A stretch of DNA of 64,000 nucleotides from Pseudomonas sp. L5B5 (GCF_020520285.1 NZ_CP084742.1:1302001-1366000); one strand, 5' to 3'; shown: positions 44,001-50,471, counted from the first letter of the stretch. Translations and numbers: made by a program. The notes: generated from the letters alone by a model not told the origin.

Positions 44001-44547
44001 GCTGGAAATCCACCGTGGTATTGCGCCCGACGTTGAACGTCTCCCAGTTGAGGATGGCCTTGTCGGCGGTCTGCTCGATGGTCACCGTGGTCTTGCCACC
44101 AGACTGGTTCTGCACCGGCCCCTTGGCGTTGATCCAGCCCTGGGCCAGGCTGTTGTCGACCTTCAGCCCACCCTGGCCGAGGCCGTCGGGGATGCTGCTG
44201 ACCGAGCCGAACGCGGCCTGGCGAGCGGCGGCCTGGGCCGCCTGCTGGGCGGCAATGGCCGCCACCGTGGAATTGAGGTTGCCGAGCGAACGCTGCAGCT
44301 GCTGGTTGACCCGCACCTGCTGGGACAGCGGTGGCGGCATGCCCGGCACCTGGCCGCCAGTGCGCGCGGCAGTGGCTGCCTGGGAAGCGCCCTTGTCGGC
44401 AAACCAGCCGGAACTGAACGCCGGGGCAGCCTGGGCGCTGCCAGCCATGAGCAACAGGGCAATGGCCTGGGCCAGGGGCTTGAGCCGCAGGATCGGCGCC
44501 TGAGCATCCAGGCCAGGGGTTGCAACCGGTGGTGTGCAGCGAACCAT
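32014..44547 (-). CDS. pdtA: Giant two-partner-secretion exoprotein (filamentous-hemagglutinin family), PdtA-like
   Basis: A 4177-residue TpsA-type adhesin-like protein. An extended signal peptide (cleavage near AQAAPAF, residue 41) precedes a TPS secretion domain at about residues 120-330, with the NRNGVVFSGTSQVNV motif corresponding to NPNGI of other TpsA proteins. The remainder is a long right-handed beta-helix rich in Gly, Asn, Asp and short repeats, including a 53-residue tandem duplication at about 3018-3123. The C-terminus (VQVLGAGPLNEQARARLTEE) shows no toxin domain that I know. Order and size match the phosphate-starvation protein PdtA of P. aeruginosa, next to Hxc and DING genes. 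The TpsB partner is missing from the window. The start has an AAAGGATGAG ribosome site. Confidence 0.88.
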   Translation of the reverse strand: MVRCTPPVATPGLDAQAPILRLKPLAQAIALLLMAGSAQAAPAFSSGWFADKGASQAATAARTGGQVPGMPPPLSQQVRVNQQLQRSLGNLNSTVAAIAAQQAAQAAARQAAFGSVSSIPDGLGQGGLKVDNSLAQGWINAKGPVQNQSGGKTTVTIEQTADKAILNWETFNVGRNTTVDFQQQSNWALMNRVNDPNGRPSEIQGQIKGAGTVMIINRNGVVFSGTSQVNVRNLVAAAATISDEQFSKRGLYVDANGTQPTFTDAAGKVLVQGGALIQTHAPATSTDAGGYALLLGSEVENAGTIVTAKGQTTLAAGDSFYIRRGVGTEGNQRSTTRGNEVATALKPGSSAGTVSNNGLIMASTGDITLTGHQVQQNGVALASTSVDTRGTIHLLNSASDGTGSVTLGQGSTTAIVLDSSGSSALDSQRNNGLGNLDGTPSNLITGPFNNLSSVADRTDQSRVEIVSGGTVDFQKGSITLATGGQVAVSAGQRSLVRDGAVIDVAGAVGVKLAMEANNIKINIQGNEQRDSAGNRDGGKLINNDVWVDLRELIFVPAGTNGYASDRWYTAGGLLEVGGYLGTQGHSIGEWMAQGGTLTFTGKDVVTQSGAQLNLSGGTVDVQGGVIQQTWLKGVDGRLYELSRAPGDLLYTGIYKGYVDTSPRWGRTDYYYNPLIAQQQRYEAGYTVGRDAGKLVIGTGNAVLEGQLVSDVFKGDRQTQAPKLNLDGYQQSHKAAAQRAQLIIGNYTPIYNKASGTLRYALNPTVDQVLIDGNQQKIADGLDLDSALPANRQGRLVLDSDQLNDYQLGAIKVGARQQIQVNGALTVADGGDITLFGPQVKVNANLTAHGGSINAGNVLNQVDVNRNFVVSDVILAPVGGAQARVDVASAVKLDVAGRWNNLALDPLNNGGVPFINGGKVSLRSSGDLNLANGSLVDASSGATIGMEGKVSGGKGGDVTLAADGKLDVSGELRGYGVNGGGTLALQAHKVLIGARDVAPQAGTLQLAGDFFDKGFSAYDITGNEGLKVADGAKVDVNVPVYRLGAQASNAATGSDPASVLERWLPDLYQEDATRSVLTQRRGAGLTLTAGNQYSTGAQLATTELSVGQGAVVNVDPGQAINLRSVGQLTMNGTLNAWGGSVSLGGLTVASSEAANAAGHGRSIWVGEHALIDVATRAASAVDNRGRSYGQVRNGGSISIGGEIDLATGIAKASDLFVVVRDGARLDASGSQAALDVPGQGRVQVASNGGSISFASNNGLYLDGSFVARAGGAGAAGGSLSVALESPYYTKNAVTDRVLKARELVLSQTHQSGTLADSPEAAAAGLEYGHGRLGVDQVSAGGFDNLALLSNGLLSFDNDVALHMGQSLRLYSGALSLTEKAAATSRVDLSAPYLLLAGILAPLEAKDQYVRPVVSIGRPSERATQALFNASGNLIDVRGNVMFGSKGDLRLADSSLVNIERRGFDHVQLDSQGDLRFLAGVGVDVIAKGISTQLLTQGDMTLRAAQLYPGTEVGARVIAGYKYDFAGLAFDPTRTLTIARNGSADLAVPYSAFGRLQLGAANIKQGGVVRAPLGLIEIGNLGSSKVELLPGSLTSVSGKGLVLPYGGTVDGQVYKYNGKTVSFVGQGGLVNENSELSVGVILGGKSVKVQQGATLDLSGGGELLGAGFISGRGGSTDARYSPLVQIGANGGLVLPGLASNPIYAIVPGAQPGYAPVAPEGGAVDPLVGQQVTIGAGVPGLAAGTYTLMPSTYALMPGAFRVEINGLAGLGSEGSAQQMRNGSWSTAGRLSIANTGIGNSVASQLILTSADTLRRYSQYNETSYAQFAVADAARLGVPRPTLPVDAKTLKLALEAGAGAEAFSFQGTGRFEAATGGFGGTVSVLNRSSGGGIEVVKSGQPATDGFSGITLDADSLNALGASRLMLGGLTLVKYGQSGNFITLAEGTNTSNGSIILRQGATLAAPEVFLVANSGEIVVEQGASINTIGRGKASYDARDGFTYQVGNMLAVSNGLLNVISAPARQGTSSGIKVGSCSSTACAGQTALYSEGSIVALTDKTFELGEQVRYGTRHLNLGLSSINVGSPEALAAAAAGNRLPAGMTLTQQVLDRLLRGDTQFGAPALETLQLSARDSFNFYGSAGLDTYDPATGKSLLSNLMLSTPAIYGSGGANDVASIHTANLIWLGAQAPAGAVVAGGAGTGSGRLDINAERIEFGYGAFAQPSSTKTFDRLALGFANVNLNASQRITANHKGSLAVYQSQGGYDPLKGFAYSGGNLSIRTPLMTGEAGSVNRISAGGTIDIGAGSGTRGQANGQGAELSLSGDSIRLDSAVVLPSGKVTLEARGDVQLTDAALIDVAGRAIAFNDVTQYGAGGEVLLQSRAGNVLQAAGASIDLSAQNNQAGKLRAVALDGGAGLVDLAGKILGASSGYYDAGGTRVPYLGGAVEIQAQRLGGSGTLDEQFAALNQRLNQGQVYGARSFQLKQGDLTIGNGLKANSISVSLDNGSLRVNGLVDASGERVGSINLAAGNGLALDANAVLDAHGSALRVDSYGKIIDSPNRATVVLGSGKGQLTLAEGARIDLRHGTDVTVGGAAGQNDGRSRGTLELNAPRLFKLDGSSDDIAIDARGRLDIQGARSIAVNGMVSYDDAPQKNDAASGRPYQEITQDYLDQKHVLSTAFIKAALQNDDLMHNKLAGLNNAGYADAFHLRPGVQIVSKTPGGDLVVQGDLDLSGYRYASVNPHSQQTSVYGSGEVGTLVLRAGGELSIYGSINDGFAPPPQTVDDKGWVLLPGVDFTGGNIIVPGTGVTLADGTSFPTGASLNYDLPIKGLTLAAGTRLPVAATLDQSLTLPAGTILAAAVRDAAGNLLFAAGTLLGEAQTLAAGTQLEAGSLLAQNTRVKAMTWPKGVDLPTAVGGLVLLDGSKPLAKGALIPSGTNVKLPDGVSSIALRAEEAGRQGKLWAIAPMLAEGSQSWSLRLVAGGDTTAADSRILQANPSNGDLHLADSHYGMFAKEMPAKGVQTWTQQAVDDLAGSGIVVKAGEPIDEQMLIDLGQTSIDQFCQDTPTYCAIKASYAWTQQAVTDLAESGIVVKVGDRIDEKMLQDLGQSSVEAFCQDNPAYCVAMADKEYAATPSSTRFSVIRTGTGDLELLSAGNLSMDSLYGVYTAGSSSQATAPGSPYNQAKAAGRGTTVLNDVNSYFEKFVDGGSESLYRAWYPDGGGNLSLRVGGNLTGNIVDTAAQSQARPNPQDSGHDSTQVGNWLWRQGGGQSLPTAWWINFGSYTATATADQLVGFTGFGTLGGGNLDVRVGGDAGVLKPLVGSVVEQSANPRTQGLVLAVGSTGRVTADGGLQLTGGGDLRFEVGGGLNPGSSLTKQSQTDGVLLDLRGNAQVLGASVGSLDLHYGSRPEDHSAGETRAFDPVRATTALAAGGITLVPGDATFNLSTRGDLVLQGVIDPGRTSLMNGYALDGVKGTGQSWFSLWTERTAIDLYSAGGNATPMMTAAETDLAVVYPSILRVTAASGSLYYGSAKGVGTVNNNRSTLVLAPSNNSQLQLLAGDSIYGGNLSINQSFAAPAALATPFNPAYEAWDGNGVLIPGMGNLSADANLAKVGSYPLFAFGSPSATSGGRRSSEPARFYALNGDLLAVSSGRSLVFTNYADPRFGQTRHEGGGPVWMMAGRDIVSSGVPPSGAEGAGDSFSRYTFTGNLFIHDNPSDISIVSAGRDILYSNFNVAGPGTLELTAGRNILMEDKVSVTSLGAVAPGDSRPGASIVMQAGVGAQGPDYRRFLEAYLDSANLAGSGESLAGKRVAKTYEGELVAWLAERFGFVGSATEARAYYAGLPAEQQRVFAREVYFAELKAAGREYNEAGGVRQGSYARGRAAIAALFPVTDVAGNPITYKGDITLFGGSGVHTNFGGNIQMLTPGGSQTFGIEGNAPPASAGVITQGTGDIQLYSMGSILLGQSRIMTTFGGAIMGWSAEGDINAGRGSKTTVVYTPPKRVYDTWGNVSLSPSVPSTGAGIATLAPIPEVPSGDIDLIAPLGTIDAGEAGIRVSGSVNIAALQVVNAANIQTQGKTSGIPMTAAINTNAMTSASAAGSAASQAAQDAQRNQQAAARQGRASIVTVEVLGFGSEQVQRPREEAGHTPAYNPDSPVQVLGAGPLNEQARARLTEEERKQLTL
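35179..35496 (-). repeat. Tandem 159-bp (53-residue) duplication inside the PdtA-like gene
   Basis: Two adjacent copies start with Trp-Thr-Gln-Gln-Ala-Val. Each contains SGIVVK, an IDE(K/Q)ML segment, LGQ(T/S)S, and a C-x6-C pair (FCQDTPTYC / FCQDNPAYC). Copy 1 covers residues about 3018-3070 and copy 2 about 3071-3123. The copies differ at roughly one third of residues, so the duplication is old and maintained. Confidence 0.9.
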
Positions 44548-44748
44548 TACTACTCATCCTTTGTTATGACGCCCACGGGAGCGCGACGCTTGTAGGGCCC
44601 AGGGCGCGCGTCACTGCTTTAGGGGATAGGCTGTTGGCGCGAGGCGCGACCGAACGGATGTCACGGAAAATTCATCTTTGGGGTGCAGGGTGTTGCCCCC
44701 TGCCCCTGCGCGCCACGGCGGCAGACAGGGGCAAGCGGCGCTGGCCAG

Positions 44749-45927
44749 CTAGAACGGTCGACCAATAGCGTTGCAGACATTGGGGTTGCCGATGCTGCGC
44801 GGGCTGGCTGGTGTCACGAAGGCGTTGCGTACCGCCGCCTTCCAGATCGCCGGCAAGGGTTGCAGGTTGTTGTTGATGATTGCCGCATCGTTAGTGACCA
44901 GCGCACCGTACTGGCGGATAAAGAACGCCCGCACCTGGGCGGTTTGCGCCGCATCGGCGTAGCACTGGCTGACAATCGCGGTGGTAAAGCCCAGGATCGG
45001 ATAACCGACGCTGGGAAATGGCACCACCGAGGGGTCATTGGCATCGAACGAAGCGGCGAACACAGGCACCCACCTCATGGGGTCGCCGAACGGACTGGTC
45101 GATGGGTTCCCCGTCGGCGGGTTGATCGTGTTGATGGCGTTGGCGATGTTCGCCGGTGTCGGGGCCACCCCCTCTACCCGCGCTACCTTGCTGCCATCTT
45201 CCAGCCCGGCAAGGGTGCTGGACGCATGACTCGGACCGATGAAAGTCACGCTTCCCGGGGTCGCGTTCAGCAGTTCCATGATCTGTGCGCTGCCCTGGGC
45301 ACTCTTGGCAGTGCTCGGTACCGAATTTGGATAGGCGAAGGGGAAGAACCGGGTGACCGAAAAAGGCCCGGCGGGTTCAGCGCACTTGACGTTGAGAAAG
45401 CGGGTGAACAGCTCGGTGATACCGCTGGGTGCTTGCGGGTAGACCACCGTCAGGGGGCCGGAACGACCTCCGCTGCTCGACAGGTACTCCCATCGGTCCA
45501 GCCGGCCCGAGAAGATCCCGCATACCTCATTGACGCTCAGGCTCACGTTGCCTGCACCCGGTTTGTTGAAGCGGATCGCCACCGTAGTCGCGGCAACAGG
45601 TACCTGGATCAACGGCCCCCAGCTCGCCCCATGGGCCAAGGAGTACTCGCTGAGTTCGTTGGCTCTCAACTTCGATTCAGTGGCCACCCAGTGCACGTTC
45701 CTGGTCGGGGCGCCCGGAACCAGCCGGTTGTAGTCGTTGTGCAGAAAGGCTTCCTTGTCCCCCAGATCCGAACCGATATAGGGCGCGAACCCCGCCGCCA
45801 GTACCCCGGGCGTCAGGTAGTACGGCTGCGGCAGCGTCGACCCGCCACCGTTGATATCCGCCAGGGCCAACGGGGCACATAAGGCGCTGCCGACCAGTGA
45901 CGTGACTAACCAATGCGTTTTGAACAT
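44749..45927 (-). CDS. DING-family secreted protein, divergent paralogue with altered phosphate site
   Basis: A 392-residue exported protein. A Sec signal (LCAPLALA) gives a mature N-terminus DINGGGSTLPQPYY, the DING hallmark. It aligns along its length with the neighbouring DING protein. Several phosphate-contact positions known from that family differ: the Arg-x-x-Ser-Ser-Gly-Thr loop is PQAPSGITE instead of RNESSGTSE, and GSDSKL is ATESKL. It probably keeps the fold but binds phosphate poorly or not at all. In P. aeruginosa, DING proteins at this locus are LapA and LapB, exported by Hxc; which of the two this corresponds to cannot be told. It begins about 98 bp after a strong terminator, so it needs its own promoter. 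Confidence 0.85.
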   Translation of the reverse strand: MFKTHWLVTSLVGSALCAPLALADINGGGSTLPQPYYLTPGVLAAGFAPYIGSDLGDKEAFLHNDYNRLVPGAPTRNVHWVATESKLRANELSEYSLAHGASWGPLIQVPVAATTVAIRFNKPGAGNVSLSVNEVCGIFSGRLDRWEYLSSSGGRSGPLTVVYPQAPSGITELFTRFLNVKCAEPAGPFSVTRFFPFAYPNSVPSTAKSAQGSAQIMELLNATPGSVTFIGPSHASSTLAGLEDGSKVARVEGVAPTPANIANAINTINPPTGNPSTSPFGDPMRWVPVFAASFDANDPSVVPFPSVGYPILGFTTAIVSQCYADAAQTAQVRAFFIRQYGALVTNDAAIINNNLQPLPAIWKAAVRNAFVTPASPRSIGNPNVCNAIGRPF

Positions 45928-46024
45928 GACATGACTCCTGTCGTCTCAGGCTCTGCTCAAATCGACCCGGCGAACTGTGCACCAGGACCAGAGAGCGCTC
46001 GGACTGAACCGTTGGGCCGAGCAT

Positions 46025-46059
46025 GAAAAAAATCAGCAACGGTCGAAACCGTTGCTGAT
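46025..46059 (-). terminator. Intrinsic terminator between the two DING genes
   Basis: A perfect 12-bp stem (ATCAGCAACGGT and its complement) with a 4-base loop is followed by seven T on the leftward strand, about 30 bp after the stop at 46089. It is one of the strongest terminators in the window. Confidence 0.92.
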
Positions 46060-46088
46060 CCGGGTGTTGCGGGTATCGCAGGCGTCAG

Positions 46089-47267
46089 TTACAGCGGACG
46101 GCCGATGGTGTTGCAAACGCTGGCGTTACCGATGCTCAGACCGCTGGAAGCCGTGACGAACGAGTCACGCACGGCGGTTTTCCAGGCAGCTGGCAGTGGT
46201 ACGAAGCGGTTGTTGTTGATAGCGGTGTCGTTGTTCGCCAGAGCACCGTAGTGACGGCTGAAGAACGTCCGTACTTGCGAAGTCTGGTTGGCATCGGCGT
46301 AGCACTGGCTGAAGATCAGGTTGGTGAAGCCCAGGATTGGGTAACCGCTGGTTGGGTACAGGCGCAGGCTCTTATCGGTGGGGTTGTTATCGATGTTGGC
46401 CTGGGAAGTGAAGACCGGAACCCACAGGTTCTGATCGCCACGGTCAGCCACTGCAGGCACTGGGACGGCGCCGATGGCCGCCGATACGTTGGCCGGAGCA
46501 GGCGAAACGCCGGCAACCTTGGCCACCTTGGTGGCGTCATCCAGGCCAGCCAGGGTTGGCGCGGCGTAGTCAGGGCTCATGTAGGTGATGCGACCATCGG
46601 CAGCGTTCAGCGCATCCATCACGCCTTGGCTGGTTACAGCGGCTACAGCACCGGCAGGCAGGCCGCCCGAGTAGCTGGAAGCGAAGTTGGTGGTCACGGC
46701 GAAGGTGCCGGTTTCAGCGCACTTGGCGTTCAGGAAGCGGGTGAACAGCTCGGAGGTGCCGCTGCTTTCGTTGCGGTAGACCACGGTGATCGGACCCGTA
46801 CGACCGGCGCCAGCGATCTGGCTCCAGTTGTTGACACGACCCGAGAACACGCCGCACAGGTCGTTGACGCTCAGGTCAACGGCAGCGGTGCCGGCCTTGT
46901 TGAACGGAACGGCAACCGAAGTGGCGACCGAAGGAACCTGGATCAGCTTGCCCCAGGCAGCCTGGTGGGCGGTGACATAGTTGCCCAGCTCGGTGGTGCT
47001 GAGTTTGGAGTCGCTACCAGCCCAGTGCACGTTCTTGCCGGTGGTGCCAGCCACGAACTTGGTGTAGTCGTTGTTCAGGAAGGCAGCCTTGCCGTTGCCG
47101 CTGCCCACGCCGATGTAGGGAGCGAAACCGGCGGTCAGTACGCCAGCGGTCTGGTACAGCGGTTGTGGCAGGGTAGCGCCACCGCCGTTGATGTCAGCCA
47201 TTGCAGCCTGTGCCGAGCACAGGGCAGCCAGGGTCAGGGATGCCGCGAGAACATTGCGCTTAAACAT
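46089..47267 (-). CDS. DING-family phosphate-binding/alkaline phosphatase-type secreted protein (LapA/LapB-like)
   Basis: A 392-residue exported protein. The signal peptide ends SAQAAMA, and the mature protein starts DINGGGATLPQPLYQT. The phosphate-binding loops are intact: GVGSGNGK, HWAGSDSKLS and YRNESSGTSELFTRFLNAKC. DING proteins at the P. aeruginosa Hxc locus have phosphatase activity and are secreted by Hxc under phosphate limitation. The start at 47267 carries AAGGAG; the open frame to 47543 is non-coding leader. Two Pho-box-like sites lie 133 and about 293 bp upstream, and a strong terminator follows the stop. It is the gene in this block with the clearest sign of PhoB control. Confidence 0.9.
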   Translation of the reverse strand: MFKRNVLAASLTLAALCSAQAAMADINGGGATLPQPLYQTAGVLTAGFAPYIGVGSGNGKAAFLNNDYTKFVAGTTGKNVHWAGSDSKLSTTELGNYVTAHQAAWGKLIQVPSVATSVAVPFNKAGTAAVDLSVNDLCGVFSGRVNNWSQIAGAGRTGPITVVYRNESSGTSELFTRFLNAKCAETGTFAVTTNFASSYSGGLPAGAVAAVTSQGVMDALNAADGRITYMSPDYAAPTLAGLDDATKVAKVAGVSPAPANVSAAIGAVPVPAVADRGDQNLWVPVFTSQANIDNNPTDKSLRLYPTSGYPILGFTNLIFSQCYADANQTSQVRTFFSRHYGALANNDTAINNNRFVPLPAAWKTAVRDSFVTASSGLSIGNASVCNTIGRPL

Positions 47268-47399
47268 GAAGAATCTCCTTTCGTCGTGTTCGTACGTTGG
47301 GTGAATAGCTCTTGCATGACGCCATGGCGCTCCGGCCAGAAGCCTTGATCCAGAGGGCTTGTTGGGTGAGGCCATGGGAGGAGAAGTTCGCAGCTTCCG

Positions 47400-47417
47400 G
47401 TGACAGTAAAAGGAAAA
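47400..47417 (-). promoter_or_regulatory. Pho-box-like site (proximal)
   Basis: Reads TTTTCCTTTTACTGTCAC on the leftward strand. The second heptamer CTGTCAC fits the PhoB box, the four-base A/T spacer is right, and the first heptamer matches the TTTTCAT form at six of seven positions. It is 133 bp upstream of the DING start. Confidence 0.6.
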
Positions 47418-47559
47418 AACCTCGGGAGAAGCCGGCTGTTTTCGTTCAAGGATTCTCGGGTGTTCGGCCAGGTTTCCCGGGGTTTTGCACACCAGGTGAC
47501 AGCAAGGTTTCCGGGGTCGGGGCCGGCACCGCCCTGCAGGCACCGTGGGCCCTGGAGGC

Positions 47560-47577
47560 CAGGCAGGAACATGACAG
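47560..47577 (-). promoter_or_regulatory. Pho-box-like site (distal)
   Basis: Reads CTGTCATGTTCCTGCCTG on the leftward strand: a perfect first heptamer, a four-base spacer and a poor second heptamer (four of seven). Weaker than the proximal site. Confidence 0.35.
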
Positions 47578-47685
47578 AACGAGGAACCCGAGGATGCTTG
47601 CCAGCAGGGTCGGGAGCGCGCGTGGCGGCTGGAAAAAAATCCCTGGCTTGCCCAGCTGCGAGCGAGCCAGCCCGCCTGCCACGCC

Positions 47686-48897
47686 TCAGGTCACCAACTG
47701 GTTGATCTCGATGATCGGCAGCAGTATTGCCATGACGATCACCAGCACCACCCCGCCCATGAGCACGATCATCAAGGGCTCCAGCAGTGCGGTCATGCCC
47801 ATGGCCCGGCGCTCCAGGTCACTGGACAGACTCTGCGCCGCCCGCTCGAGCATCGGTGGCAAGGCACCGGTTTTCTCGCCGCTGGCGATCAGGTGGATCA
47901 GTAGTGGCGGGAAGACCTTCTCCACCCGCAGCGCCGCCGCCAGGTTGACGCCTTCGCGAACCTTGGCGGTGGCGTCGCTGACGCTCTGGCTCAGCCGGTC
48001 ATTGGACAGGGTCTGGCGCGCCGCCTCCAGGGCCCGCAGCAGCGGCACGCCGGCACCGCCGAGGATCGCCAGGGTAGAAGCGAACCGCGCCGTGTTCAGG
48101 CCCAGCACAAAACGGCCGACCAGGGGCAGGCGCAGGATCCGGCTGTGCCAGCTCAAGCGCGCCTGGGGGTTGCGCAGGTAGACCCGCCAACCCCAGAACC
48201 CCGCCACCAGCGCCGCCAGGCACAGCCCGCCCCAGGCGCGGATGAAGTCGCTGGCGTTGAGCATCGCCAGGGTCAGCCCCGGCAAATCCTGGCGTGCCTG
48301 GGAAAAGGCGCTGACCACCTGCGGCACGACGTAGCTCAAGAGAAAGATCACGATGCCAATGGACACCAGGCCCACCACCCCGGGGTAGATGAAGGCCGTG
48401 AGGATCTTGCCCCGCAGGCCGTTGCGTTCCTCGATGTAGTCCGCCAGCCGCTCCATGACCTGGGCCAGGTCGCCGGACTCCTCGCCTGCGGCGATCAGCG
48501 CCCGGTAGATTTCCGGAAAGTCCCGGGGCCTGGCCGCCAGGGCCTCGGCCAGGCGCATGCCGCTGCGTACATCGGCACGCACCGCGCTCAGGGTCTGGGC
48601 AATGTGCTTGCGCTCGGCCTGCTCCACCGTGGCGCTGAGCGCGGCTTCCAGGGGCAGGCTGGCGCCCAGCAGGCTGGCCAGTTGGCGAGTGGCCCAGGCC
48701 AGGTCGTTGTCCGAGAGCCGGGGACTGAACAGCCCCCCTGCCCCGGCCGCAGCCTGGCTGCCGTCCAATCGCACATCCAGGGCGGTCAGGCCCCGGCTGC
48801 GCAAGCTGGCGAAGGCCGCGCTCTGGCTGTCGGCCTCCAGATACCCGGACTCGATCTTGCCGAGGCTGTCGGCGGCTTCGTAGCGATAGCGATTCAT
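47686..48897 (-). CDS. hxcS: Type II secretion inner-membrane platform protein HxcS (GspF)
   Basis: A 403-residue polytopic protein with two repeated GspF domains (about residues 65-190 and 270-395) and three membrane spans: about residue 170 (GLVSIGIVIFLLSYVVPQVV), about 215 and about 375. The motif GEESGDLAQVMERLADY in the first domain repeats as GEKTGALPPMLERAAQSL in the second. It anchors the secretion ATPase to the pseudopilus assembly site. Its ATG overlaps the hxcR stop by one base. It is the last gene of the leftward hxc series before the DING genes. Confidence 0.94.
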   Translation of the reverse strand: MNRYRYEAADSLGKIESGYLEADSQSAAFASLRSRGLTALDVRLDGSQAAAGAGGLFSPRLSDNDLAWATRQLASLLGASLPLEAALSATVEQAERKHIAQTLSAVRADVRSGMRLAEALAARPRDFPEIYRALIAAGEESGDLAQVMERLADYIEERNGLRGKILTAFIYPGVVGLVSIGIVIFLLSYVVPQVVSAFSQARQDLPGLTLAMLNASDFIRAWGGLCLAALVAGFWGWRVYLRNPQARLSWHSRILRLPLVGRFVLGLNTARFASTLAILGGAGVPLLRALEAARQTLSNDRLSQSVSDATAKVREGVNLAAALRVEKVFPPLLIHLIASGEKTGALPPMLERAAQSLSSDLERRAMGMTALLEPLMIVLMGGVVLVIVMAILLPIIEINQLVT

Positions 48898-50318
48898 CAG
48901 GCGTCCCGTGTCACGCGAAGGATTTCTTCCGGTGCGGTGGCGCCACTGCGCACCCAGCGTTCGCCATCCTCGCGCATGCTGAACATCCCGGCCCGTCGCG
49001 CCGAGGCACGCAGGGCCTGCTCATCGGCGCCCTGGTGGATCAGGCTGCGGATATCGTCGTCGATGCAGAACAGCTCGTGAATTCCGGTCCGACCGCTGTA
49101 GCCGATCTGGTTGCAGGCCGGGCAACCGACCGGGCGCCAGGTGCCGGGGTTGGCCGGATCAGGCTCCTTGCACTGGTTGCACAGGCGTCGCACCAGGCGC
49201 TGGGCCAGGACCCCGAGCATCGACGAGGCCAGGAGGAACGGCTCGACCCCCATGTCGATCAGCCGGTTGACCGCCGACACCGCATCGTTGGTATGCAGGG
49301 TGGCCAGCACCAGGTGCCCGGTGAGCGAAGCCTGGACCGCGATCTGCGCGGTCTCCAGGTCGCGGATCTCGCCAATCATGATGATGTCCGGGTCCTGGCG
49401 CAGGATCGCCCGCAGGGCCAGGGCGAAGGTCATGTCGATCTTGGCGTTGACCTGGATCTGGCTGATGCCCGGCAGGTCGTACTCCACCGGGTCCTCCACG
49501 GTGAGGATATTGCTGGTGCTGGCATCCAGCCGGGCCAGGGCCGCATAGAGGCTGGTGGTCTTGCCGCTGCCGGTGGGGCCGGTAACCAGGACGATGCCGT
49601 GGGGCTGGCGGATCAGGCCGTCGAGCCGGGCCAGCAGCGCCGCGTCCATGCCCAGGGTCTCCAGCTGCAGGCGCCCGGCCTGCTTGTCCAGAAGGCGCAT
49701 CACCACCCGCTCGCCATGGCCGGTGGGCACCGTGGACACGCGGATATCGATGGGTCGCCCGGCGACTCGCAAGGCAATCCGACCGTCCTGGGGCAGGCGT
49801 TTCTCGGCGATGTCCAGCTGGGCCATGATCTTGATCCGCGACACCAGGGCTCCGTGCAACGCCTTGCGCGGCGACACCACGTCGCGCAGCGTGCCGTCGA
49901 CCCGGTAGCGCACCACGGAATGGGTTTCATAGGGCTCGATATGGATATCGCTGGCCTCGTCCCGTGCCGCCTGGGTGAGCAAGGCGTTGATCATGCGGAT
50001 CACCGGGGCGCCGTCCTGGGTGTCCAGCAGGTCGGTGACCTCCGGCATGTCCTGCATCAGCCGGTCCAGGTCCACCTCGTTCTCCGCCGCGCCGACCACT
50101 GCCGCCGCGCTGCCGGTGTCGGCATAGGCGGTGGCCAGAAGACCGTCGAGTTCGTCATCGCGGATTCGTTCCAGGCGCGCCGGGCCGAACTGGCGACGGG
50201 CCTCGCTGATGGACCAGCCAGGAGTCGAGGGGCAGACCAGCAGGACCGCGCCCTCCTCGCCATGGCGCAGCAGGATGCGGTTGGATTTGGCCCAGGCATA
50301 GGGGAGCTGGGATGTCAT
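48897..50318 (-). CDS. hxcR: Type II secretion ATPase HxcR (GspE)
   Basis: A 473-residue cytoplasmic ATPase. The Walker A motif is GPTGSGKT near residue 247, the Asp box is [11 protein letters not shown], Walker B is [12 protein letters not shown], and the His box is [11 protein letters not shown] zinc-binding tetracysteine (CNQC...CPAC) comes near residue 390. The N-terminal N1E-type region recruits HxcY. It powers pseudopilus extension. The start lies 187 bp after the hxcQ stop, and that gap is largely a REP pair, which may separate its expression from the upstream genes. Confidence 0.95.
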   Translation of the reverse strand: MTSQLPYAWAKSNRILLRHGEEGAVLLVCPSTPGWSISEARRQFGPARLERIRDDELDGLLATAYADTGSAAAVVGAAENEVDLDRLMQDMPEVTDLLDTQDGAPVIRMINALLTQAARDEASDIHIEPYETHSVVRYRVDGTLRDVVSPRKALHGALVSRIKIMAQLDIAEKRLPQDGRIALRVAGRPIDIRVSTVPTGHGERVVMRLLDKQAGRLQLETLGMDAALLARLDGLIRQPHGIVLVTGPTGSGKTTSLYAALARLDASTSNILTVEDPVEYDLPGISQIQVNAKIDMTFALALRAILRQDPDIIMIGEIRDLETAQIAVQASLTGHLVLATLHTNDAVSAVNRLIDMGVEPFLLASSMLGVLAQRLVRRLCNQCKEPDPANPGTWRPVGCPACNQIGYSGRTGIHELFCIDDDIRSLIHQGADEQALRASARRAGMFSMREDGERWVRSGATAPEEILRVTRDA

Positions 50319-50347
50319 CGCGAAACCTCCATCCGTCCAAGAATCCC

Positions 50348-50471
50348 TGTAGCCGCTGCCGCAGGCTGCGACCGGGCGCCCCGCGCCCGCAACGCCTGGC
50401 GCCGCGGGGCGTCAGATACACCGCGATGGCGACTGCTGCGCAGCCGTGCGCAGCCTGCGGCAGCGGCTACA
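50348..50471. repeat. REP inverted pair between hxcQ and hxcR
   Basis: TGTAGCCGCTGCCGCAGGCT at 50348 and its inverted copy ending GGCAGCGGCTACA at 50471 enclose about 80 bp. Both copies are intact at the core. The pair sits between two genes that are otherwise part of one leftward series. Confidence 0.88.

Larger units (their letters stand above)
47268..47685. other. 418-bp leader/promoter region between the DING gene and hxcS
   Basis: No gene is supported here. It holds the promoter of the DING gene, with Pho-box-like sequences at 47400-47417 and 47560-47577 and a further lone GTGACAG half-site at 47496-47502. The long upstream frame of the DING gene crosses it but lacks coding character. 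Confidence 0.7.

Noticed and set aside
32014..44595. Very long rightward frames (up to 926 residues) opposite the PdtA-like gene
   Set aside because: They are antisense frames kept open by the GC bias of a repetitive gene. They lack recognisable domains and have unlikely composition (His/Gln/Gly/Val-rich).
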